This document shows positions 20,097-30,866 of a stretch of DNA of 64,000 nucleotides, piece after piece. Each line of letters opens with the position of its first letter. Positions within the stretch are counted from its first letter, which is position 1. The notes under the pieces were generated by a model. That model did no database searches. It worked only from the letters and a program-made list of their open reading frames with translations, and had not been told where the DNA came from. Source of the DNA: Ooceraea biroi (lineage: Eukaryota; Arthropoda; Insecta; Hymenoptera; Formicidae). Location: assembly GCF_003672135.1 (NCBI RefSeq), contig NC_039519.1, forward strand, positions 186,001 to 250,000, in the 5' to 3' direction. Both the position numbers and the translations under genes were made by a program.

Positions 20097-20359
20097 TATA
20101 GACCGCGCATTCGGCTTGGAAAGGCGTCACAGATTGAAAAGAGTCAGCATGCTTTGGATCACCATTCTGTCTTTGTCTAACAATGCAGAGTGGGGATCCC
20201 TTCTCGACGGTTCTCTATGCTGTTTCCCCACTCGAAGGGAGGGCGTCTCTCCCACTACGCGTCATTAGAAGAAGACAGAATGGTGATCGTACAGAGGCTT
20301 TCTCTTTCTATTCTGTGACGCGCTCTAACTGCGGGAGACGTAGGACCGCGCGGTCTATA
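20097..20359. repeat. Palindromic element with TATAGACCGCGC ends
   Basis: TATAGACCGCGC at 20097 and GCGCGGTCTATA ending 20359 are inverted. Further inward, GCGTCACAGA and GATCACCATTCTGTCTT are answered by their complements. There is no coding capacity. The next element inserted at its right edge. Confidence 0.55.
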
Positions 20360-20940
20360 CGGGGTGATTTTTAAGTTGATTCTTTTCTTTTAACTGTGTA
20401 CAGGACTCATTAAAACAAACAGGGATTAAGGTCTGGCGACCTCGGTGGCCACGCAACTGGTCCACCCCGACCTACCCACCGATTCGGAAACGTGTTGTTT
20501 AAAAACTCCCGCACTTGCACGAGGTCGCCAGACCTTAATCCCTGTGACTTTTTTTGTGGGGTTACATGAAAAGTTTGGTATTTACAACGCCGGTAGACAC
20601 ACGGGAGGAACTGATTGCGCGCATTGAGCAGGCTGCCGCAACCGTAAGAGGAAGACCTGTTTCTTTGTTACGTGCCACCACAGAATCTTGGTTACGACGA
20701 GCGCAACTTTGTCTAGAGCACAATGGTGATAACTTCGAACAATTTCTCTAATTCAGACTGCTACGTTCATTAATGGAATGTATAATTGTGCACAGGATTG
20801 GGCTTAAATTCTTAAAATGTATTAAAGGCTGTATCTCTCTTATTTTTGACTTAATTAAAAAAGGTTCTTTGAAAAAGTTGTTTGTTTTAATGAGTTCTGT
20901 ACACAGTTAAAAGAAAAGAATCAACTTAAAAATCACCCTG
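20360..20940 (+). mobile_element. TA-flanked Tc1/mariner-like element, deleted (581 bp)
   Basis: Terminal inverted repeats of about 60 bp start CGGGGTGATTTTTAAGTTGA on the left; the right end is the complement of CAGGGTGATTTTTAAG. TA flanks it at 20358-20359 and 20941-20942. The interior holds the C-terminal end of a transposase and a 23-bp hairpin (GGGATTAAGGTCTGGCGACC at 20431 and its complement at 20521-20541). Confidence 0.8.
20522..20751 (+). pseudogene. C-terminal remnant of an IS630/Tc1/mariner-type transposase
   Basis: The frame reads SPDLNPCDFF, containing the third catalytic acidic residue, then continues after a one-base loss in a T run near 20548-20555 as LWGYMKSLVFTTPVDTREEL. 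It proceeds through ARIEQAAATVRG to LEHNGDNFEQFL and a stop at 20749. The PDLNPxDFFLWGY block is characteristic of a widespread insect transposase group. The first two catalytic residues are absent, so the remnant is non-functional. Confidence 0.75.
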
Positions 20941-21009
20941 TATATTATACGTCTATGTTCCCGCCACAGACAACAGCACGCGGCGGCAACCCATCCGAGC
21001 GCTCACCGT

Positions 21010-21130
21010 AGGTCTGTTCTTTTCAGCTGCACTGCTGAACTGGTGCAATAAGTTAGAGTGAGAAAAAATATACTTGTCTCACTTTAACGTATTGCACTAG
21101 TTCAGCAGTGCAGCTGAAAAGAACAGACCT
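21010..21130. repeat. Near-perfect hairpin, 121 bp
   Basis: Two 54-bp arms (AGGTCTGTTCTTTTCAGCTG at 21010 and its complement ending 21130) with three mismatches surround a loop of about 12 bp (AAAAAATATACT). It is probably a MITE. Confidence 0.8.
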
Positions 21131-21287
21131 CATGCCTAGAGAACCTCAAGTAAGAGTATGGACATCGTGGATTCGCACCTGATTGGTCTAGTTTCTAGTG
21201 GGATCGAAAATGGCGGAATTGAGGTTTATCAATTAAGGGACTCTATCTAAAATACATCTGTAGTGTAACGCTACGCTACTGCTCCGC

Positions 21288-21640
21288 GTTACAGGCTGAA
21301 GTAACGCGTAACCGCGTAACCATAGACATAATAAGAATAGACCGAGCGTGAAGCGCAAAACGTGAAGCACAGCTAGAAAAGGACGGAAAGTAGGTGGAGG
21401 ATCTCTTTCTCTCTCTGTTCGCGTCTTCCCCACTCTCCGCTCTTACCCCCACTCTTCTTTCCTGAGAGAGAGAGAGAGAGCAATCCTTCGCCTGCTTTCT
21501 CTCTTTTTCTACCTGTGATTCACTGCCAAGTTGAGAACACGCTCGGTCTATTCTTATTATGTCTAGCGCGTAACCAATCAAATCTTTGCCTGCAGAAGCT
21601 GATATCCAAATAAAACAATGTGATTGGTTACGCGGTTACG
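21288..21640. repeat. Fold-back element with CGCGTAACC arms
   Basis: AGACATAATAAGAATAGACC at 21324 is answered by its complement ending 21564. Outside these, GTAACGCGTAACCGCGTAACC is answered by GGTTACGCGGTTACGCGTTAC near 21624-21645. The loop holds a CT/GA-rich low-complexity stretch (21400-21510). Confidence 0.6.
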
Positions 21641-21679
21641 CGTTACGCAGAAAATACGTGCCATGTGACTTCAGCCTCA

Positions 21680-21820
21680 GGGCATCTATCACGTAACTTT
21701 TCCCCTAGGATGGAAAATGAAAATTTCGCGTGAACTTTTACGTTATGATTTGCTGCTGAGATGAAGAAATTTTCATTTTTCATTTTCCATCCTAGGGGAA
21801 AAGTTACGTGATAGATGCCC
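21680..21820. repeat. Hairpin element, 141 bp
   Basis: GGGCATCTATCACGTAACTT at 21680 and its complement ending 21820 form arms of about 50 bp around a loop containing TTATGATTTGCTGCTGAG. Confidence 0.8.
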
Positions 21821-22183
21821 AGGTTTCTCTCTGATATAAGACAGAGCAAGAATAGCTCTAGGGATAATTCGACTTTCTCGCTCCGATACTTGGCTCTGAA
21901 TATATATATATATATGTATGTATATACGCACGTCATTGCATAGGGCAAGGTGAAGAGACTCCGACAACACTGCATGTGCAACGTGCAGTGTGCACTGGAC
22001 GTGCACTTCAGTGCACTCTCGACACGCCTCGCTTCAATTGCCATCGAACCCACTAAACTGATCTAATTACGCTATGTGGAGGTTAGGAACTGTTTACTTG
22101 TCAAATTCGCAGCGTCGGGAGGAAACGTAGGCGCAACATGAGATAGATCTGAAGCGGAGTGACTAGACGTTCTCGTGGAAATC

Positions 22184-25100
22184 ATGTTTTTCCCGGTAGG
22201 GTGGCCGCGGGTTCTGAATTCCAGCGAGCCGAACAAGATAAACGCCGTGGTCTGCAACAGGGACAAGATTCTCTTTGCCGTTCTCACCACGGACGCTCTC
22301 ACCATCTGGTACTGCAAGGCACGTAATTTGGGTCACAAACTAATATTTGACAACAATAATAATAATGTAATCGTATTTTGTAAAATAATATATTTAATGC
22401 TTTGTTCCCTGTACTGAGGCTGACATGTCCAAGTTTGATCGCTTGTACATATTTGCAATTTATAATCATTTATGTAATATAATTGTTTGTATTACAGCCA
22501 TGTGTGCCAATTGTATTCAGCAGACGATCTACGGTTTCTTTGCAAAAACATGGTGAGAATGTCTTGGTACAATGGAGACCAGACTCGAGTATGCTGGTTA
22601 TTGCGACGTCGGACAGCTACCTGCTGTTCTACCGACTGTCAGACAGCAGTCCAGAAGGCCATGGACTCTACGAGCAACGAGATTCACCGGTTACCAGTTT
22701 AAAGCGGGATAGTGCGGAATTGTTCATTAAAGAAATCATTCCATCGCTTGTTCTAAATTTCGTAAGTTCTCTTTTTCAGTGCTTTCACAGACAAATTACA
22801 GAGAGAAAATAAACCTTGATTCCGAATGTTATTAATTATAAGACTGATTTGCCATTTTTCTTATTGACTACGAGCAATCATTCATATATTCATATGCTTT
22901 ATAGGAAAAGTCAGCTTGGATCGATGGTGGAATCAGTTCATTAGTTTGTATACGAGACGAGCTTATGGTAGCGACGAAAACTAGCCACGTGGTGCGTCAC
23001 AAATGGGACGGCACCATGAATCGTGATTATTCCTTGGACCTGCGACGTATACCGTTCAGTATTGATCAGCAAATCTCTACCGTGGCTGTGCCGCTTACAG
23101 AGAACAATATATATGTCACTGATATTGAATATTCGCCTCTCGTTGGAGGCTTCGCCATTGTGCTCAGCAATGGTAAAGCTGCATTTCTTACTGCTCAATC
23201 TTTGAAGTTTGACCCAAACCAAGTGCAAGGAATTTGGGCACGGGATTTGGACGATGCTACTTGCGCTGCTGTTAATCATAAGTATCGACTAATCGCTGTC
23301 GGTAGACAAAAGTGAGTATCGCTTTCGGTACATAATATTGTCTCTAAGTTTATTTTCCGAGTTTATGAAATTACTTAGAAAATTGTAAATTTGCTTGTGT
23401 CTTTTTCATTGATAATATTTAATTCTTATTAATATTTATTTCATTGATAATATTTAATTCTTTAATATTCTGTAATTTGCACAAATATTTTGATATATCA
23501 TTTTTCCTATTATGACAATTAATACGCATAGTATATTACAAATTAGTTGAGTTTATTTCAATATTTGCCTATAAGATTTAACCACGAGGATAAAACACAA
23601 GTTAGCATAACTCATGCATGTTTCGCGTTCGATTTGCAGCTCCGAAGGTGTCGTTTACTATGTCGACGAAACGACAGGAGGCTTAGAGATGTCGCACACT
23701 CTAAGTCTATCCTCCAAAGATTACCCTGGTCGACCAGGCAGTGTCAAGTGTCTCCGATGGACACCCGACAGCTGCGCCATCGCTCTAACCTGGGAGGGTG
23801 GTGGCCTGGCGCTGTGGAGCACTTTCGGTGCTTTGTTACTCTGTAGTTTAAAGTGGGACTACGGCCTACGAGTGGATCTGACACACGATAATCCTTTGCA
23901 CATCCACACGATGGAATGGTCGGCGGAGGGTTATCAGTTGTGGATGCTGCGAGAATCTCCAGGACCCTCGGTTACCGAGGAAAACGGCAACGAGACGTTT
24001 ACCTTAAGTCGCTCTCTCATTCAACTGGACTTTGCCAAAAGTCCGCTGACCATCAACCCGTGCATGGGCCATCATGGGCACCTGTATCTTCAAGGCGAGG
24101 ATAGGCTGTATCTGAACCTGGGCGCCGGGCTATCGTCGACAGCCTCGGGCTTTCATCTCGCTACTGAAGTGCCTAACGACAGCATGCTTCAGACACTTGC
24201 CGGCTGCAAGCAGTGGCTCGTTGTGCCCATCCCGACTGCGTATAGCGGCTCTAATTGGCCAATTCGGGTAAATATTGTACCAAAATATATATTTGTAGAA
24301 ACTGACGATCCTTATATTATTTAAGTATTAATTATATAATTATATAAAAAAGTCTTAAAAGTTAGTTTTCCTTTTTAACGTATTCTATATGCATCTATCA
24401 ATGCAGTACACCGCAATAGACAGCGAAGGTTTGAGTCTGGCAGTGGCGGGTCGGACGGGATTAGCTCATTACTCCCTGCCGTCGCGAAAGTGGAAGCTAT
24501 TCGGCAACGAGAGCCAGGAACGAGACTTCATAGTGACCGGTGGCCTGCTGTGGCACAAGGGATACCTCATAGCTAGCAGTTATTCTATTCTAGACGATAA
24601 AGACGAGATCAGGATTTACCCACGTGACACTCGACTCGATAATAATTACGTGAGGAGTATTAAAATGCCGTCGCAAGTGTTGCTACTAAACACGATGAAG
24701 GATAGACTCTTGACCTTCTGTGCCAATGCTCAGATTAGTATTTACGACATGGTGCTACAAAATGATGTTGGTAAGCGATTGTTTATTGAAAACTGCTCAT
24801 CTGAGTTATTATCAAACTTCAAAATAATCTTAATTAAATTAAATCTAATTATAATTAATTAAAACTCATAACTTTAAAAAGTATTTCTTTATTTTATTGC
24901 AGAAGCCGGCGGTATCGAGCTAACAAGAATACAAACGGTAGACATCAGCGGCCTGTGCATACATCCTGCTTGCGTGGTCAGCGCTACGTTGACCACGATT
25001 CGCGCGGAAACTGCGGGCAGCCATCCTCACCCCGAAAGCCTCCTGCTGAACGTTTCTGGACGTCTCTTGATGGTGCAACGGGAGCATTGTACCGACAATA

Positions 25101-28100
25101 CGGAAGTCTTGTTCACGTGCGGCGCGCCGACGGTATTAGCCTCCTACGTGGAAAACGTCTGGGTACCGTCGCGCTCGAGAAGAGACAAACCGCACTTAAC
25201 CGAGGCGCTGTGGCTGTTCTGTGGCGCTCACGGCATGCGAGTCTGGTTGCCGCTGTTCCGTAACCATCAGGAGAAGGCGCACGCTTTCATGAGCAAGCGG
25301 ATAATGTTACCCTTTCACCTGCGGATTTATCCGCTGGCGATACTATTTGAGGATGCGATTCTACTGGGCGCCGAGAACGATACTGTGCTGTTCACCTCGG
25401 ATGCGAACTCTCCCTTCTCGCTGCCTTTCAATCTGTTGGAGCTCACGGTATTAATTTTCAATTTTTTCGTTTATCTAATATACAGGGTGTTTCTAAAAGG
25501 TCTGGTCAAACTTTAACCACAGATGCTACGTATCAAAACAAAGCAAAATGTCCATATAAACGGGTCCGGAAATGCTCCCCTTCTGAGATAACACAAGATA
25601 AAGTCACTTCATAGGCTTCTTTGGCTCAATTACTGTAGTAATGTTTTTTTTGTTTCGTCGCGGAGAAAACCTGCGCCAGGTTCGATCCCGGCCTTGGGGG
25701 AGCGGGGGATATGGGGATTTTTACCACTCTAAGAATCGGGGAGTGACGCCCAGTTGCGCACAGAATAAATCGGACACAACAGGTTTAGTGAATCGGGCAC
25801 GGACACAATAAGAAACGAACACAGTGATAATCGTACACAACGCTAATCGGACACAGTAGGAAACGAACACATGTTCCGTGACAGTTTTTCTAACCTGGAA
25901 ATGTTACTTTTAAGGACTTTTCTATTTCTTTATATGGCGTAGCGATGCTACCATGCTTACTTTGTGCATACGTGCGATATTTAATAAATTTAGAAAGCAT
26001 ATGCTGAGAGTACATGAAGCGAGGTTCCGCGCAGTACTTTTGGTCACCCCAAAGTTTTTTTTTTATGTGGAAGAGTATTAGGTGACGGGCGAAGCTCGTC
26101 TCCTCGTGCTCTTCCACCCAAGCATATACTTTCCTAGTATAAAAAATTAATAATATTAAAGAAAGTTTATACTGGGAAAGTATCCACACTGTATCCACGC
26201 ATGTACTTTGTAAGACAAAGCAATGTTTACTTTACATCTAATTTTGACTCTTCCTTATTAGAATGAAATATATTCGAAAGAGTAGACAATTTTAAATACT
26301 TGGGAACGATTATTAATCAGGGAAACGATACTGGGGTAGAACTTAAGAAAAGAATCAACGCGGGAAATGCAGCCTTTTATTCGGTCCGTAAATTACTTGG
26401 GTCGCGGTTATTATCTAGGCGTTTAAAACTTAGACTATATCGAACCATTATTCTCCCGGTAGCTTTGTACGGAAGTGAATCGTGGGCACTTACTTTACAA
26501 GGTGAAAAGAAATTTAGGGTTTTCGAGAATAAGGTATTGCGGAAAATTTTCGGGGCGAAACGCGATGAGGAAACGGGGGAATGGCGGAGGCTACACAACG
26601 TCGAGCTGCATAAACTTCATGATAGTCCGGGTATAATTAATGTAATTAAATCACGCAGATTAAGGTGGGCGGGTCATGTCGCGCGTATGGGAAAGGATAG
26701 AACCGCGTATAAAATTATGACGGGTAGACCAAATGGCAAGAGACCGTTAGGTAGACCAAGACGTAGATGGGTAGACAATATTCAGTCGAATCTCAATGAT
26801 ATAGGCGCCGAGAGTGGGGATTGGGAGGCAGTAGCTCAGGACAGGGATCGATGGCGAACTTTGGTAATTGCAGCTATGAACTTTCGAGTTTTGAATGCCA
26901 GCTAATAATAATAATTATTATTAGAATGAAACTGTCACGGAACATGCGTCCGTTTCCTACTGTGTCCGATTGCAACCCCCGTGTGTCCGTTTCCTACTGT
27001 GTCCGATTGCAACCACTGTGTCCGTTTCCTACTGTGTGCAATTGGCACCCACTGTGTCCGATTGACAATGTGTCCGATTAGCGTTGTGTACGATTATCAC
27101 TGTGTCCGTTTCTTATTGTGTCCGATTGGGTCCGTGCCCGATTCACTAAACCTGTTGTGTCCGATTTATTCTGTGCGCAACTGGACGTCACTCCCCGTAG
27201 GCGAGGCGGACTTCACGGCGTTTTCGTGAGAGATTCCGGTGTCCCTCCGCCACTCACTCGAGGCAGGCGACGACGGGATTTTTAGAGTGGTAACAATCCC
27301 CATATCCCCCGCTCCCCCAAGGCCGGGATCGAACCTGGCGCAGGTTTTCTCCGCGACGAAACAAAAAAAAACATTACTACAGTAATTGAGCCAAAGAAGC
27401 CTATGAAGTGACTTTATCTTGTTATCTCAGAAGGGGAGCATTTCCGGACCCGTTTATATGGACATTTTGCTTTGTTTTGATACGTAACATCTGTGGTTAA
27501 AGTTTGACCAGACCTTTTAGGAACACCCTGTATTTCTATTCGCGATATAAATGTGAATTTAATTTTATGTATCGACTTAAACACGTATCGTATCGTATCA
27601 AGCATTTTTATTGTCAGATTTCTAAAGTAATTTTCAAAATGTAAAAATATTAATCTTAGATTTGTATTATTTGAGATTATTTTTGTTATTAATTAAATAC
27701 GTCACTCAAAGACAATGACTTTACGTTTCAGAGCCAGGTGTACCTACATCAGATACTGCGACAGTTGATACATCGGAACTTGGGATATCACGCGTGGGAG
27801 ATAGCGCGCTCGTGCTCCGCACTGCCGTACTTCCCGCATTCCCTAGAATTGTTGCTGCACGAGGTTCTCGAGGAGGAAGCGACGAGCAAGGATCCTATCC
27901 CGGACGCCCAGTTACCGTCCATCATAGAGTTTATCCGCGAATTTCCCGGCGTGTGGGCCAGAGCCGTCGTGCAGTGCGCTCGGAAGACGGAGATCGCACT
28001 CTGGCCGTATCTATTCTCCGTCGCCGGTCCACCGAAGAAGCTGTTACAAGATTGCCTGCAGCGTCAGCAACTCGATACCGCTGCCAGCTATTTAATTATT

Positions 28101-30866
28101 TTACAAAATCTGGAGCCGTCTTCCGTCAGCAGGCAGCACGCCACGTTATTGTTGGACGCCGCGTTAGAGCAAGGTAGATGGGAACTGTCGAGGGACCTTG
28201 TGAGATTTCTTCGAGCAATCGGTAAATATCCTAGACTTTGTAAATCTAAATTTGCTATATACACGTTTACAACTTATAATTATTAATTATAAATTTATAA
28301 TTATTAATAACAATTTTATTATGTAGATCCGAATGACGTGGAATCACCGCGCACATCGTGGGGTGGCAGTGCGAAACTAGGTGGCCCTCCCCAGACGCCT
28401 CCTCTTTCTCCTCACGAAGACGACTTGTCCCTAGTTCTGGGCACTATGCAAGTTTCGAGAAGCCGTAGTTACAGCACTACGATTACGCCGAAAGTGCAAT
28501 CCGAGAAAGACGTTGCGCCGTCGTCTATGCTCGAGAAAACCCGAAACGTTGTTATGAGACGGAAGAAATCCGTTCCGACAGTAAAGACCAGTGAAAAAAC
28601 TGAGAACAAGTAAATATTACGTTTAATTTCATATCTCGAAGATAAATATTTTTAAAAAAATATTAAAAAATATTTAATATTTAACTTCAAAGTTGTGCGA
28701 GTGTATCTGAGGCATCAAAAAGAAGAATTTGCAGAAAGATAGTAATGTATTTAAATTGTTTCCCTTTCCAGGGAAGGATCAGCGGAAGAATTTTTCATTG
28801 ACGTCATCTTGCAACGTCACGCTCGACGATTGCTCTCAGCTCGCCGCTTGACCGATTTAGGTAGATTTGCGGCACGTCTCGATTTTCACTTAGTGACATG
28901 GTTCGCTCGGGAACGCGACAGGGCAGCGAAAATTGACGATTACGTCGGTACTTTGAAGGCGGTCCACGAAGACTTCGCATTTCCATATCCGACGCTCTCG
29001 TTGCCGACGCTGCAGAAGCTTCGGAGATCCAGCCTCACGTCCCTGCACTCTGTAATCCCGTCGGACGACGAGACTCTGTCGCCAAACCTGGCGATCGATT
29101 TACCTGACAGTGGTTACACTAGTCTTCCAAGTGGTAGACCACCGTACACTACGTTGGTCTCACCCGTCGCCAGCTTGGAAACCCAGTTTCCAACTGCAGA
29201 AGCCAAATTAACGCCGAATCTAATAAACGGTGAGAGTCTCTTTCGAGACGATTCAGAAATCAATTTCGGTTTACGTGAGCATAATTTTTCGTTTACGTAA
29301 TTTCAGATGCCAACAGTGTTCTTAGCGATACTAGTACGATCTGGAGAGACGACGCGGAATCGATTGTTGGCTCCGTATGCTGGGTCTCGCCGGAATCGGT
29401 GGGACCTACGGAGGTCAATCCGGCATCGTCAACTTCTGCGCCAATCGGCCGGGCAGAAGTGCAGCTCAGGTACTAATATACGTGTACTTCGTAAACCGAT
29501 AGAATTGTCCACGATTGATTTTATTAAACATTAGTCTCATTCTCAACGTCGAAAGATTAATCACGTGTATTCTTGTAAATTGTACAGGTATTTGCTGCAG
29601 CTGTTTCTTGAAGGCAGCTGTCTGGGATGGGCCGCGGTGGTAGCTACTGTTCTTCGGGACGCGGCGGCCATGGCTAGAACTATCCGAACAGCGCACGCAC
29701 CGATGCAAACTTTCGAATCTATAATCAATCTAAGAGACGGCCTGCTTACGCTGACCAAATGGTCCCACTCAGAATGGTAGACGATTTATTTCTATTTATT
29801 TTTGATATTTATTTTGATAACGTTATAGTTACACCGTTAAAAATTGTGCGTCCATATGTTAAAATTTTCTTGCGTTGCCATGTTTTGATTACTACTTCAA
29901 TGTAAAATTAACATACAACTGATATGTTATTATTTTTATAACAATTTTATATGTTACATTAATGTTAACTTCATAACTTAACATTTTGTGTATGTCTCTT
30001 AGAAATGGAATATTATTTCAAATGCTTTTAACACAATAATTTTAAACAATCAACATGTCACAAAGTCAGTTTAACATTCTAAAAGAAGTTAAAGTAAATC
30101 TTCAAATAATCATGAACTTTGACATATAAAATAATCAAATTTACTAACATTAAATGTTTCTATCAAAAATAATTTAAGTTGAAATAATTACTATCATGTG
30201 TTAATATAACATAAAAAGTAAATGTTCATATTGTATGAACGAAAATGTTCTATCAACTTTTCTGATGCGTTATTGTAACTTCTCTTCCATGTAGTTTTCA
30301 ATTACTTTGTATGTTATTTTTACATCACACTTAAAGTTACAATAACAAACATAAATGTAAAGTATTATGTTAATTACTTAACATTTCTAGTTTGTCAAGA
30401 AGTAACATATGACGAATGAGTTACTTTAACTTAAAATTTAGAGTGGACTTTCTGGGACATGCAAAAAATGTTAAAATTAACATTTTATTTTTTGCTGTGT
30501 AGTTACCTTAAAAAACGATCGAATTCTGATTTCAGCTTAGGATACCGCCCCTTCATGTCCAACATCCAAGGCCAGATATCACTGCTGAACAGATTGGTGA
30601 TCACGAAGCAACAGCAGGAACAAGAACAAATACCGGAGAGCCCTTCGCCGAGCCCGGCTCCGTCCGCTGGCAACAATCAGCGCGCGTCTCTCTCTCGTTC
30701 GAGACACTCGTCGCTCAGTCACGCTTCCAACACGACTCCGCTCGAGGAAGAGCGCTCGCTCGAGTCACCGCTGACCGTCGAGGAGTCGGCGTTCCACGGA
30801 AGTTACAATAATAATCTCAACGTCACGGAGGAAGCTGCTCCACAGAGCACTTGCGCAATCTCTTAA
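22184..30866 (+). CDS. RIC1: RIC1 homologue, Rab6 exchange-factor subunit, 1418 aa, twelve exons
   Basis: RIC1 with its partner RGP1 activates Rab6 for endosome-to-Golgi transport. Exons: 22184-22318, 22498-22761, 22905-23311, 23640-24267, 24407-24770, 24903-25447, 27732-28221, 28327-28609, 28772-29229, 29307-29469, 29588-29776 and 30536-30866. The sum is 4257 nt, in phase throughout. The start MFFPVGWPRVLN matches the conserved RIC1 N-terminus. A WD-type propeller fills the N-terminal half (for example VQWRPDSSMLVIATSD, CLRWTPDSCAIALTWEGGGL). The RIC1 domain follows from about residue 620 (LWLFCGAHGMRVWLPL, RIYPLAILFEDAILLGAEND). The C-terminal region includes LEGSCLGWAAVVATVLRDA. Length matches the human protein (about 1420). 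Intron 1 uses a GC donor, intron 6 carries a 2-kb transposon and intron 11 a 668-bp one. Confidence 0.95.
26269..26905 (+). pseudogene. Non-LTR retrotransposon reverse transcriptase, C-terminal fragment
   Basis: The frame begins around VDNFKYLGTIINQGND and continues through PVALYGSESWAL, then RRLRWAGHVARMGKDRTAYK, typical of the region after the catalytic core of LINE reverse transcriptases. It ends with a stop at 26903. The YxDD catalytic block and the endonuclease are absent, so this is a 5'-truncated copy. It lies in sense with RIC1, between the inverted repeats of the surrounding element. Confidence 0.8.
26948..27180. repeat. Degenerate TGTGTCCGATT minisatellite
   Basis: Short units built on TGTGTCCGATT and TGTGTCCGTTTCCTAC repeat irregularly at least nine times. 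The complement occurs more briefly in the left arm (about 25755-25875). Confidence 0.7.
29832..30499 (+). mobile_element. 668-bp TA-flanked element in RIC1 intron 11
   Basis: The ends are CACCGTTAAAAATTGTG and the complement of CACAGCAAAAAATAAAATG, with TA on both sides. The same sequence, also 668 bp, is present in inverted orientation at 43068-43735. There is no coding frame of note, so it is probably a non-autonomous DNA transposon. Its right end is 36 bp upstream of exon 12. Confidence 0.8.

Larger units (their letters stand above)
25483..27530. mobile_element. TA-flanked element with long inverted repeats inside RIC1 intron 6
   Basis: The ends are CAGGGTGTTTCTAAAAGGTC and the complement of CAGGGTGTTCCTAAAAGG, with TA at 25481-25482 and 27531-27532. 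Inverted repeats run about 410 bp on the left and up to 600 bp on the right, where extra repeats expand the arm. Between them lies a fragment of a non-LTR reverse transcriptase. A GGTTCGATCCC block inside both arms resembles a tRNA B-box, but no tRNA gene was found. Confidence 0.75.

Noticed and set aside
25670..25720. tRNA gene or tRNA-derived SINE suggested by GGTTCGATCCC
   Set aside because: No acceptor stem, convincing A-box or cloverleaf was found. The block lies in both arms of a DNA element.
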